Source: Bacillota bacterium
GTDB lineage: Bacteria > Bacillota_I > Bacilli_A > Acholeplasmatales > Acholeplasmataceae
Length of the DNA: 23,799 nucleotides
NCBI GenBank assembly: GCA_027620815.1
Contig: JAQCDH010000007.1
Location: 1-23,799, forward strand
Direction of reading: 5' to 3'
Made by a program: the position numbers and the translations under genes. Positions 1-8,338 of this stretch are shown here, one piece after another; position 1 is the stretch's first letter, and every line of letters starts with the position of its first letter. Below the pieces are notes generated by a model that ran no database searches, was not told the DNA's origin, and saw only the letters and a program-made list of their open reading frames with translations.

Positions 1-31
1 TTTTTTTTTTATATTTTCCTCGTTTAAAATA

Positions 32-60
32 ATTGTATCATAATTATAATACCTTTACAA
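32..60 (-). promoter_or_regulatory. Leftward promoter for a gene lying beyond the left edge
   Basis: On the minus strand there is a -35-like TTGTAA (55-60), a 17-base spacer and a -10 TACAAT (32-37) preceded by TG at the extended -10 position (38-40). The same TGATACAAT nonamer precedes other minus-strand genes in this window. It points out of the window, so a leftward gene probably starts just before position 1. A GAGGA run at about 17-21 could belong to its leader. The gene itself cannot be seen. Confidence 0.5.
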
Positions 61-84
61 TACATTTATTTACTCTTATATGTA

Positions 85-93
85 TGTTATAAT
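85..93 (+). promoter_or_regulatory. Extended -10 promoter of the sugar kinase gene
   Basis: TGTTATAAT is a perfect -10 hexamer (88-93) with a TG one base upstream. The -35 region is poor (TTTATT at 65-70, 17-base spacing), as is usual for extended -10 promoters. Transcription would start near 100, giving a leader of about 10 bases. Together with the leftward promoter at 32-60 it forms a divergent pair. Confidence 0.6.
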
Positions 94-110
94 ATTTATA
101 TGAGGTGAAT

Positions 111-992
111 ATGAGATATTCTATAGCAATTGATGGTGGAGGAACTAAAACTGCAATGGTGATTGTAGACTCCACACACACAATCATAAAAGAGGCTTTT
201 TATGGTCCATCATCACTTGATACCGTTGATATAAGTTATTTAAAACGTTATCTTAAAACATTTCTAGATTCATGTGAATATTTTTTTAGTGCTGTATATA
301 TTGGTTTAGGTGGAATATTAAGTCCAGATGATAAAAAACCTTTATTCAACTTAGTCAAAGAAATCGTACCAATGCTCGAAAATTGTAATATTTATATTGA
401 AAATGACATTGATATTGCCTTTTTACTTTCTGATAATCCTAAATCATCTATGGTCAGTATCATAGGTACTGGAACAGTTTGTTATGGAAAACATAATAAT
501 CGCTTTCATAGAGCATCAGGATGGTCATACTATGAAGGTGACGAAGGAAGTGCATACCATCTGGGCTTACAATCAGTCTTAGATTCAATTAAAGCATTTG
601 ATTTTAGAAAAGAAGATACTGATTTCTTAAAATTTATACGTAAACAAATTGAGATACATGGTGAAAATGATATACTTTCAAAAGTAAAGGAATTTCGTTT
701 GAATCGTACAGAAACTGCAGCACTTGCAAAATTTGTCACGTCGTTTGGATTTTCCGATTCTGCTTCTAAAGAAATAATGATTGACGGTGCAAATAAAATT
801 GTTGATGCCATGGAAGCAGTTTACAAACGACTAGGTTTTAAAAAAACTACATGTTTGATAATTGGCAGTTTGGGTCACGATCCAGTTTACTTTAAATGCA
901 TAGAAAATATTATCAAAAATAGAAAATTAGAGATTGTTCTCCAATTACCAAAATCAAAACCTCACATACATGCTGCAAAATATATCTTATAA
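111..992 (+). CDS. BadF/BadG-type ATPase family sugar kinase (N-acetylglucosamine kinase-like)
   Basis: This is a cytosolic kinase of the ASKHA fold, probably phosphorylating an amino sugar such as N-acetylglucosamine. Numbered from ATG 111, the phosphate-1 loop DGGGTKT is at residues 8-14, GTGTVCYG near 119-126, a GW..YEGDEGSAY stretch typical of GlcNAc kinases near 136-150, and an adenosine-type GSLG motif near residue 250. Length (293 aa) fits the family. A GTG at 105 is in frame but lies inside the Shine-Dalgarno run GAGGTGA (102-108), so ATG 111 is the better start. It is the only rightward gene in the window and converges on the broken manA, with which it shares a terminator. The family is clear, but the substrate is inferred; benzoyl-CoA reductase-type activase roles are unlikely because the NAGK-like motif is present. 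Confidence 0.8.
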   Translation: MRYSIAIDGGGTKTAMVIVDSTHTIIKEAFYGPSSLDTVDISYLKRYLKTFLDSCEYFFSAVYIGLGGILSPDDKKPLFNLVKEIVPMLENCNIYIENDIDIAFLLSDNPKSSMVSIIGTGTVCYGKHNNRFHRASGWSYYEGDEGSAYHLGLQSVLDSIKAFDFRKEDTDFLKFIRKQIEIHGENDILSKVKEFRLNRTETAALAKFVTSFGFSDSASKEIMIDGANKIVDAMEAVYKRLGFKKTTCLIIGSLGHDPVYFKCIENIIKNRKLEIVLQLPKSKPHIHAAKYIL

Positions 993-993
993 A

Positions 994-1020
994 AAAAACG
1001 CAGAATTGATCTGCGTTTTT
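994..1020. terminator. Bidirectional intrinsic terminator between the kinase and manA
   Basis: An inverted repeat AAAAACGCAG (994-1003) / CTGCGTTTTT (1011-1020) with a 7-base loop directly follows the kinase stop codon. T runs follow the stem on both strands, so it can end transcription from the kinase and from the convergent manA pseudogene. Confidence 0.85.
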
Positions 1021-1885
1021 TATATCAAAGTAACTTTAATATAATCAAAATTTCCTTTTAGATGATATTGAGAATTAGCTGAAATTATAAAAAAATCTCC
1101 AAATTTTGCTTGATATTCATTAATATGTCCATTACCACCTATAATCCCGATATAATCTCCATATATGCGCAATAACTGAATGCATGTCTTTGTTTTTGCA
1201 TGCTTCAAAATCAAAATACTTTTTCTTATAAGTTTTTAAAACCATATTGTCTGGTATATTTATGACTTCGATTGCTTCTTTTAAATGTAATTCACGTGTA
1301 TAACCATCCTCATCTATTCTATTATAATCATAAAGCCGATATGTGATATCTGAAGATTGGGAAACCTCTAATACTTGTGTATTTTTTAGAATTGCATGAA
1401 CTGTGCCAGCAGTAATATAGAAATAATCACCTTTTTTAATTTTTATATCTTTTAAAAACTTGGTTAATATTATTAAATTGAATTCCATTTATTAAATCAT
1501 TCTTATTTTTGGCATCATGTCCTGTAAGTATCTCAGCATCATCTGAAGCATCTAAAATATACCAACATTCTTCTTAACCAAAACTATTAAATTTATAGGC
1601 ATAGTTGTCATCTGGATGTACTTGTACAGATAAGTCTTCTTTTGCATCAATAATTTTCATTAAAATGGGAAATTCATTTAATTTATAGTTCCCAAATAAA
1701 TGTCGCTCATGATGATAAAGTTCTCTTAATGTAATATGAGAATCATTTATAATGTTTGAATAAGATTGATGCGCAGAAATCCCCCAAACTTCACCAATAT
1801 TATTTAACTCACTTTGATAAATTTGCTTCAGTTTAGAACCACCCCATATTTTACTAAAAAAGATGGGCTTTAACTTATAAATCAC
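1020..1885 (-). pseudogene. manA: Mannose-6-phosphate isomerase, disrupted
   Basis: Type I phosphomannose isomerase interconverts mannose-6-phosphate and fructose-6-phosphate. The reading starts at GTG 1885 behind AGGTGA (1890-1895). It covers the N-terminal motif KPIFFSKIWGG and VQVHPDD, then meets TAA at 1574-1576 where relatives have a sense codon. The same frame continues with EECWYILDA. A frameshift near 1450-1480 moves the match to the frame holding KKGDYFYITAGTVHAI and SSDITYRLYDYNR. A second frameshift near 1190-1206, by an A-run, moves it to the frame with the C-terminal cupin strand that ends at 1020. The joined product would be about 285-290 aa, slightly short for the family. All four expected zinc ligands (Q and H of QVH, E before CWY, H of TVHAI) are still present, so inactivation looks recent. 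Sequencing error could explain one lesion but hardly three. Confidence 0.85.
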
Positions 1886-1903
1886 ACTTTCACCTACTAT
1901 TTT

Positions 1904-1912
1904 ATTGTATCA
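1904..1912 (-). promoter_or_regulatory. Extended -10 promoter of the manA pseudogene
   Basis: The minus strand reads TGATACAAT, a -10 TACAAT (1904-1909) with the TG extension. No convincing -35 is seen at 17 bases. The predicted transcript starts near 1897, just ahead of the AGGTGA ribosome binding site, so the promoter outlived the coding sequence. Confidence 0.55.
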
Positions 1913-1931
1913 TGTTTCATCACTATAAAAT

Positions 1932-1961
1932 AAAAGTAGACATGAATGAATGTCTACTTTT
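1932..1961 (-). terminator. Terminator of the prfA-atp operon
   Basis: A perfect 12-base-pair stem AAAAGTAGACAT (1932-1943) / ATGTCTACTTTT (1950-1961) with a 6-base loop lies five bases downstream of the DUF1146 gene. On the minus strand the stem ends in TTTTATTTT. No other convincing terminator is seen back to prfA, so this probably ends the whole 10-kb unit. Its sequence closely resembles the dnaB terminator at 11978-12015. Confidence 0.85.
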
Positions 1962-1966
1962 GAATA

Positions 1967-2188
1967 TTAAATTAAAAACAATTGTATGAATTGTGTTATC
2001 GAGGTGATTTTAAGCATCATCTCACTTAATACATGTGCAACAAGTAGCGCGATGATAAAGTAAGCAGCTTTTATTTCCCAAAGCTTCATTTTTTCAAACT
2101 TACTTTCGATATGGAGTGCATTTAAAATTTTTAAATTAATGAAAAAGAAAATAAGTAGACTTGACATATAAATGACATAGTCAATCAT
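1967..2188 (-). CDS. DUF1146 (YwzB-type) small membrane protein, last gene of the atp operon
   Basis: A 73-aa protein with two hydrophobic spans (about residues 2-24 and 40-62) separated by a short charged loop containing KMKLWEIKAAY. Size, topology and position right after atpC match the YwzB/DUF1146 family, known in Firmicutes next to the ATP synthase operon and of unknown function. Its ATG overlaps the atpC TGA as ATGA, which suggests translational coupling to the epsilon subunit. A role in ATP synthase assembly or in the membrane environment of the complex is only inferred from this neighbourhood. Confidence 0.75.
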   Translation of the reverse strand: MIDYVIYMSSLLIFFFINLKILNALHIESKFEKMKLWEIKAAYFIIALLVAHVLSEMMLKITSITQFIQLFLI

Positions 2189-2574
2189 ATTTTACCCGCT
2201 TTAGATGCTTTCAAATAATTGTATAAATCGCGTTCTAGTTTAGAAAAGTCAACATTTTCTTCTTTGGCTTGTTGCTCTCGTATATTTTTATCTTTAAAAA
2301 GTGTTTCTTTCGCTTCTTCTAAAGTCTTAGAAACACTAATATCATAAGCAGCAACCGTTAACGTATTATTTGAAAATTCTAAAAATCCTTGAAGAATGTA
2401 ACACATCAAAACTTCTGCTTCTGATTGCAGACGAATGTAACCTTCTTCAATGGATAAAAGGATAGGAATATGATCTTTTAAAATTGCAATTTCACCATCT
2501 TGGTATTTAACAACCACATAATCAACTTCTTGATTAACGTGATCACCAAAGACAGATTTAATATCTACTTTCAA
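2185..2574 (-). CDS. atpC: F1 ATP synthase subunit epsilon
   Basis: Epsilon is the central-stalk subunit that ties gamma to the c ring and can restrain ATP hydrolysis through its C-terminal helices. The 129-aa product has the N-terminal beta-sandwich (about residues 1-85, with the family's DGEIAILKDHIP stretch near 26-37) and a charged helical C-terminus. The start is TTG 2574, immediately after the atpD TAA, with GGAG seven bases upstream inside the end of atpD. No ATG gives a full-length domain. It ends in TGA overlapping the next gene. Sequence is divergent from textbook epsilon subunits, but position and length make the call safe. Confidence 0.92.
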   Translation of the reverse strand: MKVDIKSVFGDHVNQEVDYVVVKYQDGEIAILKDHIPILLSIEEGYIRLQSEAEVLMCYILQGFLEFSNNTLTVAAYDISVSKTLEEAKETLFKDKNIREQQAKEENVDFSKLERDLYNYLKASKAGKI

Positions 2575-3972
2575 TTAAGACTCCGCTTGTAGTTTTTTGG
2601 CTTTTTCAATAGCTTCATCAATGGTTCCAACCATTTGGAAAGCTTCTTCAGGTAAGTTATCATGTTTACCTTCAATGATTTCTTTAAATCCACGGATGGT
2701 TTCTTTTAGAGGAACAAACACCCCTGCAACGTTTGTAAATTGTGCTGCAACGTGCATATTTTGAGATAAAAATATTTGTAAACGACGTGCACGATGCACC
2801 GTTAATTTATCTTCATCTGTGAGTTCATCCATCCCTAGAATGGCGATGATGTCAAGAAGTTCTTGATAACGTTGAATCATTTTTTGAACTTTACGTGCAG
2901 TGTCATAATGTTCTTCACCAACAATGTGTGGTGCAAGTGCACGAGATGTGGATGCAAGTGGATCTACTGCTGGATAAATACCAATTTCAGTAAGTTTACG
3001 AGAAAGGTTGGTGGTTGCATCTAAGTGCGAGAATACGGTAGCAGGTGCTGGATCGGTATAGTCATCAGCTGGAACATAAACTGCTTGAATGGATGTAATC
3101 GACCCATCTTTCGTGGACGTAATACGTTCTTGTAATCGACCCATATCTGTCGCTAATGTCGGTTGATAACCAACAGCAGATGGCATTCTACCTAATAACG
3201 CGGACACTTCACTACCTGCTTGAATAAAACGGAAAATATTATCAACAAATAATAAAACATCTTGTTTCTTTACATCTCTAAAGTGCTCTGCCATCGTAAG
3301 TCCAGTTAACCCAACACGCATACGTGCCCCTGGTGGCTCATTCATTTGACCAAAGACGAGTGCTGTATTTTTTAAAACCCCAGACTCTTTCATTTCAATG
3401 TATAAGTCATTACCTTCACGTGTACGCTCACCCACACCAGCAAACACAGAAATACCATCATACTCTTGAGCAATATTATGAATGAGTTCTTGAATAAGTA
3501 CCGTCTTCCCAACACCGGCACCACCAAAAAGACCAATTTTACCACCTTTAATATAAGGTGCTAATAAGTCAATGACTTTAATCCCAGTTTCTAATATTTC
3601 AACATTAGAGGATAAGGTATCAAATTTAGGTGCTTCACGGTGTATCGATGATCTTTCAATGTTTTTTGTATCAAGTGGTAAATCATCAATCGGTTCACCT
3701 AAAACATTAAACATACGCCCTAAAATAGCGTCTCCTACTGGTACTTGAATCGGTGCACCTGTTGCAGTGACTTCAGCATCTCTTTTTAAACCTTCTGTTG
3801 GTTCTAAAGCGATGGTGCGAACCACGTGATCACCAAGGTGAAGTGCAACTTCTAATGTAATTGTTTTTTCTTTATTCAGTGTCGCAATGAGTGCATCATA
3901 AATTTGAGGCAACTCTTTATCAAAATGTACGTCGACTACTGGTCCTATAACTTGTACGACTTTCCCTTTCAT
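2575..3972 (-). CDS. atpD: F1 ATP synthase subunit beta (catalytic)
   Basis: Beta carries the catalytic nucleotide sites of the F1 head (alpha3 beta3). The P-loop GGAGVGKT is at residues 150-157, the catalytic glutamate lies in GERTREGNDLY (from 181), and a DELTDED version of the DELSEED loop that contacts gamma is near residue 380. Length (465 aa) is normal. ATG 3972 has a very strong AGGAGG ribosome binding site, fitting the need for three copies per complex. It lies nine bases after atpG and directly abuts atpC. Confidence 0.98.
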   Translation of the reverse strand: MKGKVVQVIGPVVDVHFDKELPQIYDALIATLNKEKTITLEVALHLGDHVVRTIALEPTEGLKRDAEVTATGAPIQVPVGDAILGRMFNVLGEPIDDLPLDTKNIERSSIHREAPKFDTLSSNVEILETGIKVIDLLAPYIKGGKIGLFGGAGVGKTVLIQELIHNIAQEYDGISVFAGVGERTREGNDLYIEMKESGVLKNTALVFGQMNEPPGARMRVGLTGLTMAEHFRDVKKQDVLLFVDNIFRFIQAGSEVSALLGRMPSAVGYQPTLATDMGRLQERITSTKDGSITSIQAVYVPADDYTDPAPATVFSHLDATTNLSRKLTEIGIYPAVDPLASTSRALAPHIVGEEHYDTARKVQKMIQRYQELLDIIAILGMDELTDEDKLTVHRARRLQIFLSQNMHVAAQFTNVAGVFVPLKETIRGFKEIIEGKHDNLPEEAFQMVGTIDEAIEKAKKLQAES

Positions 3973-3981
3973 GTCGTCCTC

Positions 3982-4812
3982 CTATACATTGGAACCATTG
4001 ATGACATCAATGAGTTCACTTGTAATTGATTGTTGTCTTGCACGATGGTACACAATTTCTAATTTTGAAGCAATATCTTTTGCATTATCAGAAGCATTTT
4101 TCATTGCAATCATACGAGATGCATGTTCAGATAATTTTGCATTTGCGAGTCCTTGTAAAAGCATGGATTGAACATAATTGATCATCAATTTCATCATAAT
4201 CGATGCATCTTCAGTTTCAATAATGTGTGTTTCATTTTGAGGTATATCACTCACATCCACAGGTAAAATCATTTCTATTGAAGCTTCATGCATTGAGATG
4301 GATTCATGTTTGTTATACACAAGCCATACACTATCAAATGCATTTGCTTCAAACAATTCAATAATCAAGGTTGCAAGTCTATTGTAGTCAAATGTTTTAA
4401 TGTTATCACGATTTAAAACAATATCTTTTAATATATTTTGATACCCTCGTTTGTTCACATATTGAAAGCCTTTTTTTCCAATTGGTAAAATATAATCTGT
4501 TTTTGGATTTAAATCTTGTTCGATTCTTTTAAATACATGATTATGATACGGTCCTGCAAGTCCACGATCACTTGTGATCATGATATATAGTTTTTTATTG
4601 CCTCTAGGTAACTCCGTGAAAATAGACGCGTCTTCATTGTGAGAGGCAAAATGTTTAAAGACATGTTTAAATTGTTGATCATAATGGGTCGCATTTTCAA
4701 ACACGGTTGTTGCACCTTTAAGCTTTGATAAAGCGATACTTACCATTGCTTTGGTGATGTTACCTGTTTTTCTAACTGCTTTGATACGACCTTTTATTTC
4801 TTTTAAATTCAC
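3982..4812 (-). CDS. atpG: F1 ATP synthase subunit gamma
   Basis: Gamma forms the rotating shaft inside the alpha/beta hexamer. The N-terminal helix MNLKEIKGRIKAVRKTGNIT and the C-terminal ASRMIAMKNASDNA helix are both clear. The 276-aa product is slightly shorter than the usual 285-290 aa. The start is GTG 4812, whose G is shared with the atpA TAG stop (TAGTG), with AAGG just upstream, so it is probably coupled to atpA. A weak start on a subunit needed once per complex may help set stoichiometry. Confidence 0.96.
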   Translation of the reverse strand: MNLKEIKGRIKAVRKTGNITKAMVSIALSKLKGATTVFENATHYDQQFKHVFKHFASHNEDASIFTELPRGNKKLYIMITSDRGLAGPYHNHVFKRIEQDLNPKTDYILPIGKKGFQYVNKRGYQNILKDIVLNRDNIKTFDYNRLATLIIELFEANAFDSVWLVYNKHESISMHEASIEMILPVDVSDIPQNETHIIETEDASIMMKLMINYVQSMLLQGLANAKLSEHASRMIAMKNASDNAKDIASKLEIVYHRARQQSITSELIDVINGSNV

Positions 4813-6317
4813 TAGATTACCTTCTTGCGCGCATCAATAAATGTTTTTAGATCCTCTTGTTTAGGTAATGACTTTGTTTCATTTAACGTTTGATAAATAT
4901 TTTGACCAAGTGGATCACTTTGCAATCCTAGTCTTAATTCATTTTCAAACTTCTTCACATCATCCATATGAACATCATCTAAAAAACCATTTGATAAGGC
5001 GTAAATCGATAATATTTGTGTTGGCATATCGATAATTTCATGAACATCTTGTTTGAGAAGTTCTACTGTTTTACGTCCACGTTCTAAACGTCTTTTTGCA
5101 GTTGGATCTAAATCACTACCAAATTGTGCAAAGGATTCAAGTTCACGGTAATTTGCTAAGTTAATACGAATGGTCCCAGCAACTTTTTTCATACCCTTCC
5201 ACTGTGCAGCACCACCAACACGTGATACAGATAACCCCGCGTTAATTGCTGGTCGAATCCCTGAGTAAAATAGTTCAGCTTCTAAAAAGATTTGACCATC
5301 TGTAATCGAGATGACGTTGGTAGGAATATACGCTGAAATGTCTCCAGCTTTCGTTTCAATGATTGGAAGTGCAGTAATTGACCCTCCACCTAATTCAGGT
5401 GAAAGTCTTGCAGCACGCTCTAATAGTCTGGAGTGGAGATAAAACACATCCCCAGGATACGCTTCTCTTCCTGGTGGGCGTCTAAGTAGTAGTGATAATT
5501 CACGGTAGGCAACCGCATGTTTAGATAAGTCATCATAAACGACTAATACATCTTTACCTAATTCCATGAAATATTCTGCCATTGTTACACCAGCAAATGG
5601 TGCTAAGTATAGAAGTGTCCCTTCTTGAGATGCACCAGCGTTCACAACAATGGTATAACTCAAGGCATCATGTGCATCTAATTCTTGTACAAGTGCAGAA
5701 ACTGTGGATTCTTTTTGACCAATTGCGACATATACACAAATTACATCTTTACCTTTTTGATTAATAATGCTATCAATGGCAAGTGTTGTTTTTCCTGTTT
5801 GTCGGTCTCCAATAATAAGCTCACGTTGCCCACGTCCAATTGGAACAAGCGCATCAATAACTTTAATCCCTGTTTCCATCGGCGTATCAACAGCTTGACG
5901 TTGCATGACTCCATACGCTCTTCTCTCAACTGGAAGAGTTTTTTTAGTATCAATGACACCTTTGCCATCTAAAGGTAATCCGAGTGGATTGACAACGCGT
6001 CCTAATAATGCTTCACCAACTGGCACTTCAAAGATTTTACCAGTCGTTTTTACAAGGTCACCTTCTTTAATTAAATGAGATTGACCTAATAAAATAACAC
6101 CAACTGCATCTTCTTCTAAGTTAAAAACAAGTCCTGTGACATCTTTAGGAAAAACGAGTAGTTCCCCCATCATCGCATCTTTTAATCCATAAACGATTGC
6201 AATACCATCTCCAACACTTAAAACAGATCCGATGCTTTCAAGCTTCGTATCTTTGGTATAGGCTTCAATTTGTTTTTTAATGACTTCTGTCATATCTTTT
6301 ATTTTTAAATTTGCCAT
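4812..6317 (-). CDS. atpA: F1 ATP synthase subunit alpha
   Basis: Alpha alternates with beta in F1 and holds the non-catalytic nucleotide sites. The P-loop GDRQTGKT is at residues 170-177, and the arginine-finger region AINAGLSVSRVGGAAQ lies near 357-372. Length (501 aa) is normal. ATG 6317 follows an AGGAG site that overlaps the atpH stop codon. It overlaps atpG by one base at its end. Confidence 0.98.
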   Translation of the reverse strand: MANLKIKDMTEVIKKQIEAYTKDTKLESIGSVLSVGDGIAIVYGLKDAMMGELLVFPKDVTGLVFNLEEDAVGVILLGQSHLIKEGDLVKTTGKIFEVPVGEALLGRVVNPLGLPLDGKGVIDTKKTLPVERRAYGVMQRQAVDTPMETGIKVIDALVPIGRGQRELIIGDRQTGKTTLAIDSIINQKGKDVICVYVAIGQKESTVSALVQELDAHDALSYTIVVNAGASQEGTLLYLAPFAGVTMAEYFMELGKDVLVVYDDLSKHAVAYRELSLLLRRPPGREAYPGDVFYLHSRLLERAARLSPELGGGSITALPIIETKAGDISAYIPTNVISITDGQIFLEAELFYSGIRPAINAGLSVSRVGGAAQWKGMKKVAGTIRINLANYRELESFAQFGSDLDPTAKRRLERGRKTVELLKQDVHEIIDMPTQILSIYALSNGFLDDVHMDDVKKFENELRLGLQSDPLGQNIYQTLNETKSLPKQEDLKTFIDARKKVI

Positions 6318-6326
6318 GATCTTCTC

Positions 6327-6833
6327 CTAAATCATCATTTCCATTTGATGAAACTGTTGAATGACAGTTTGATCAAGTGATTGTTTTTGATACATGATTT
6401 TTAATCCACCAATAACATCTTTATCAAGGTGTTCTTTTAAAATCACTTTTGATGCTTGAAAATAATGGATAAGTTGTTTCTCTAATGCTGTTTTATGTTG
6501 ATTTGATAACGCGTTCGCAACATAAACATCAATGATATAGACTTTATTTAGTTCTCTCATGTATGAAAGCATGCCTTGATAAATGTCTTCAAATTGATAC
6601 ACTTCTCGTCTTTTGATAAGTGTATGAAAAAAACCATTGGTGTAACTGTCAATCTCCATCTCGTTTAATACGTCATATTTTAGTTGGATATCAAGTGTTG
6701 GTGCGTCAAAATAAGAAATGACACTTTCAGAAAGTTGTTGGTGCATGACTTCAAAAGACTTTAATACATCATTTAAAGCGTCATGTTCTGATGCAAGCTG
6801 ATACAACGCTGCAACAGCATGTTTAACTTTCAT
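6327..6833 (-). CDS. atpH: F1 ATP synthase subunit delta
   Basis: Delta (OSCP) joins the top of F1 to the peripheral stalk b subunits. The 168-aa product starts MKVKHAVAALYQLASEHDAL and ends with the family's GGLKIMYQKQSLDQTVIQQF strand-helix region. The open frame runs further upstream, to 6998, but that part is an out-of-frame reading of atpF rich in K, L and N. ATG 6833 has AAGGA at the right distance and gives normal family length, so it is chosen. The gene overlaps the end of atpF by 11 bases. Confidence 0.93.
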   Translation of the reverse strand: MKVKHAVAALYQLASEHDALNDVLKSFEVMHQQLSESVISYFDAPTLDIQLKYDVLNEMEIDSYTNGFFHTLIKRREVYQFEDIYQGMLSYMRELNKVYIIDVYVANALSNQHKTALEKQLIHYFQASKVILKEHLDKDVIGGLKIMYQKQSLDQTVIQQFHQMEMMI

Positions 6834-7365
6834 GCTTGAGTCCTTCATTGATTGCTTCATCAATGAGATGTTGATGTGTTTCTTCATCGATTTCTTTAGA
6901 AACAATTTTTCTTGCTGCACTAAAAGCAACCGATTTAATCGATTGTTTAATTTCTTCTTGAGCTTGAGCAACTTCAAACGCAATTTGTTTTTCTGCATGT
7001 TCTACTTTTTTACTTGCATTAAGTTCAGCTTGTTTAAGAAGTGCTTCTGCTTGAAGTTTTGCTTCTTTTTCAAGCTTTTGTTTTAATCCTTGTGTTTCTT
7101 CACGCATCTTATGATATTCCGCTTTGGCATCTTCTTGAAGTTTAATGGCTTCTTGTTTTTGAGCTTCAGCTTCTTGAAGCGCTTCTGTGAGTGCAAGTTG
7201 TTGTTTGTCTAAAAAAGCTGTGATTTTAGCCCAAAAAAACTTGCGGACAACAAGCGCTGTGACGATGAGTGCGACGATATTTAATAAAACAATGTCAGGG
7301 TTGGTAATGACAGAGTTGAGCCCTGCATCAATGATGCGTGAGACTTCTTCAAATATTTCTTGCAC
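6823..7365 (-). CDS. atpF: Fo ATP synthase subunit b
   Basis: Subunit b forms the peripheral stalk. The 180-aa product has one membrane span (about residues 25-42) followed by RKFFW and a long, Ala/Glu/Lys-rich helix to about residue 150, as expected for the dimeric right-handed coiled coil, then a delta-binding tail. About 20 residues precede the span, and there is no lipobox, unlike the lipoprotein b subunits of Mycoplasma. The start is GTG 7365 with AAGGG five bases upstream, overlapping the atpE stop. It overlaps atpH by 11 bases. Confidence 0.95.
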   Translation of the reverse strand: MQEIFEEVSRIIDAGLNSVITNPDIVLLNIVALIVTALVVRKFFWAKITAFLDKQQLALTEALQEAEAQKQEAIKLQEDAKAEYHKMREETQGLKQKLEKEAKLQAEALLKQAELNASKKVEHAEKQIAFEVAQAQEEIKQSIKSVAFSAARKIVSKEIDEETHQHLIDEAINEGLKHES

Positions 7366-7373
7366 GATAACCC

Positions 7374-7661
7374 TTAAGGTTGTACGTTAATTAAGATAAA
7401 TGCAATCAACAACCCATATAAACCAGTGGTTTCAGCAACTGCTTGACCAATGATCATCGTTGTTAAGATTTTACCAGATGCTTCAGGTTGACGACCAACC
7501 GCCTCAACTGCTTTTGCAGCTGCAATACCTTGACCGATACCGGTCCCTAAACCTGTGAGCACGGCAATTCCCGCACCGATGTATGCAAATGCTTTTGCAT
7601 ATAATTCATTTGGTACGACTTCAAGTATTGGTACCAAAACATTAAAGATTGAATCTAACAT
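7374..7661 (-). CDS. atpE: Fo ATP synthase subunit c, with Na+-type ion site
   Basis: Subunit c forms the rotating membrane ring. The 95-aa product has two long hydrophobic helices joined by the polar loop AVGRQPEA (54-61). The ion-binding carboxylate is E77. Around it are Q44 in helix 1 and V75, T78, T79 and Y82 in helix 2. Allowing a constant shift of 12 residues these match Q32, V63, S66, T67 and Y70 around E65 of the Na+-translocating Ilyobacter tartaricus ring, with Thr for Ser at one site. ATG 7661 has AGGAG. An extra ~12-residue N-terminus precedes helix 1. The Na+ reading rests on a remembered alignment. Confidence 0.96.
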   Translation of the reverse strand: MLDSIFNVLVPILEVVPNELYAKAFAYIGAGIAVLTGLGTGIGQGIAAAKAVEAVGRQPEASGKILTTMIIGQAVAETTGLYGLLIAFILINVQP

Positions 7662-7676
7662 TGTATTCTCCTTTTT

Positions 7677-8336
7677 TTATAAAAAATCTTTTTCATCTAT
7701 TTTTGAAGATGCAAAAATAACAGTTAATAATACATAAACAAGTGCTTGAATCAGTCCAAAACCAACATCAAATACTAAATGAAATGCTGGAGCAATAAAT
7801 ATTGATAACCATCCTGTAAATCGGTAAATTAAAACTAAGAAAACAGCACCTGAGATAATATTTCCAAATAGACGCAATGCAATTGAAATGATTGGTGTGA
7901 CTTCTCCAATTAAGTTTAAAGGTAACATTGGTGCAAACGGTTTTAATAGTCCTAATAAATGACCCCATCTTGAACTAATAATCCCTGTGATTTGAATGAT
8001 TAAAAAGGCAAATATGGATAAACTAAAGGTAATCGATGTATATTTTGTTGGTGCATCTAGTGCAAACATACCTGATACGTTAGATACAAACACATATATA
8101 GCTAATGTCAGGACGAGTGGTGATAAAACTTTCCAATTTTTCCCAACATATCCTTTCACCATATCGTTAAACATTTTCACAAATGAAATGAATAACGTGA
8201 GACCTCTATTTGGTGTTGAACCGGGGTTTAACTTGGATACCTTGTATCCGACATATGACAAAACAATAGCAATCCCTGCCATAATTCCTAATGATGTATA
8301 AAAATATCCAGGTAAACTAAGTAGATAGTCTATCAT
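7677..8336 (-). CDS. atpB: Fo ATP synthase subunit a
   Basis: Subunit a supplies the ion half-channels next to the c ring. The 219-aa membrane protein has at least five hydrophobic spans. The essential arginine is R155 in SIALRLFGNIISG, and the last helix contains GLIQALVYVLLTVIF with the conserved Gln. ATG 8336 is preceded by AAGGA and lies two bases after the atpI stop. GEVTP at 144-148 holds the usual acidic residue upstream of the arginine helix. Confidence 0.96.
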   Translation of the reverse strand: MIDYLLSLPGYFYTSLGIMAGIAIVLSYVGYKVSKLNPGSTPNRGLTLFISFVKMFNDMVKGYVGKNWKVLSPLVLTLAIYVFVSNVSGMFALDAPTKYTSITFSLSIFAFLIIQITGIISSRWGHLLGLLKPFAPMLPLNLIGEVTPIISIALRLFGNIISGAVFLVLIYRFTGWLSIFIAPAFHLVFDVGFGLIQALVYVLLTVIFASSKIDEKDFL

Positions 8337-8338
8337 GC

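Noticed and set aside
1132..1488. Three separate small genes at 1020-1214, 1132-1488 and 1574-1885
   Set aside because: They are consecutive pieces of one mannose-6-phosphate isomerase in different frames, and one join is a bare stop codon inside the same frame.
2185..2188. Reassignment of UGA to tryptophan, as in Mycoplasma
   Set aside because: atpC and prfA end in TGA at normal lengths with overlap to the next gene. Tryptophans in conserved motifs are TGG and no gene is broken by TGA.
3971..4171. Rightward open frames opposite atpG, atpA, atpB and fusA (for example 3971-4171, 5685-5972, 7996-8301, 21921-22259)
   Set aside because: They lie wholly inside well identified genes, lack ribosome binding sites and resemble no known protein. 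They are shadows of real coding sequence.
6834..6998. N-terminal extension of the delta subunit to 6998
   Set aside because: It is an out-of-frame reading of atpF, rich in Lys and Leu without family similarity. ATG 6833 has a ribosome binding site and gives 168 aa.
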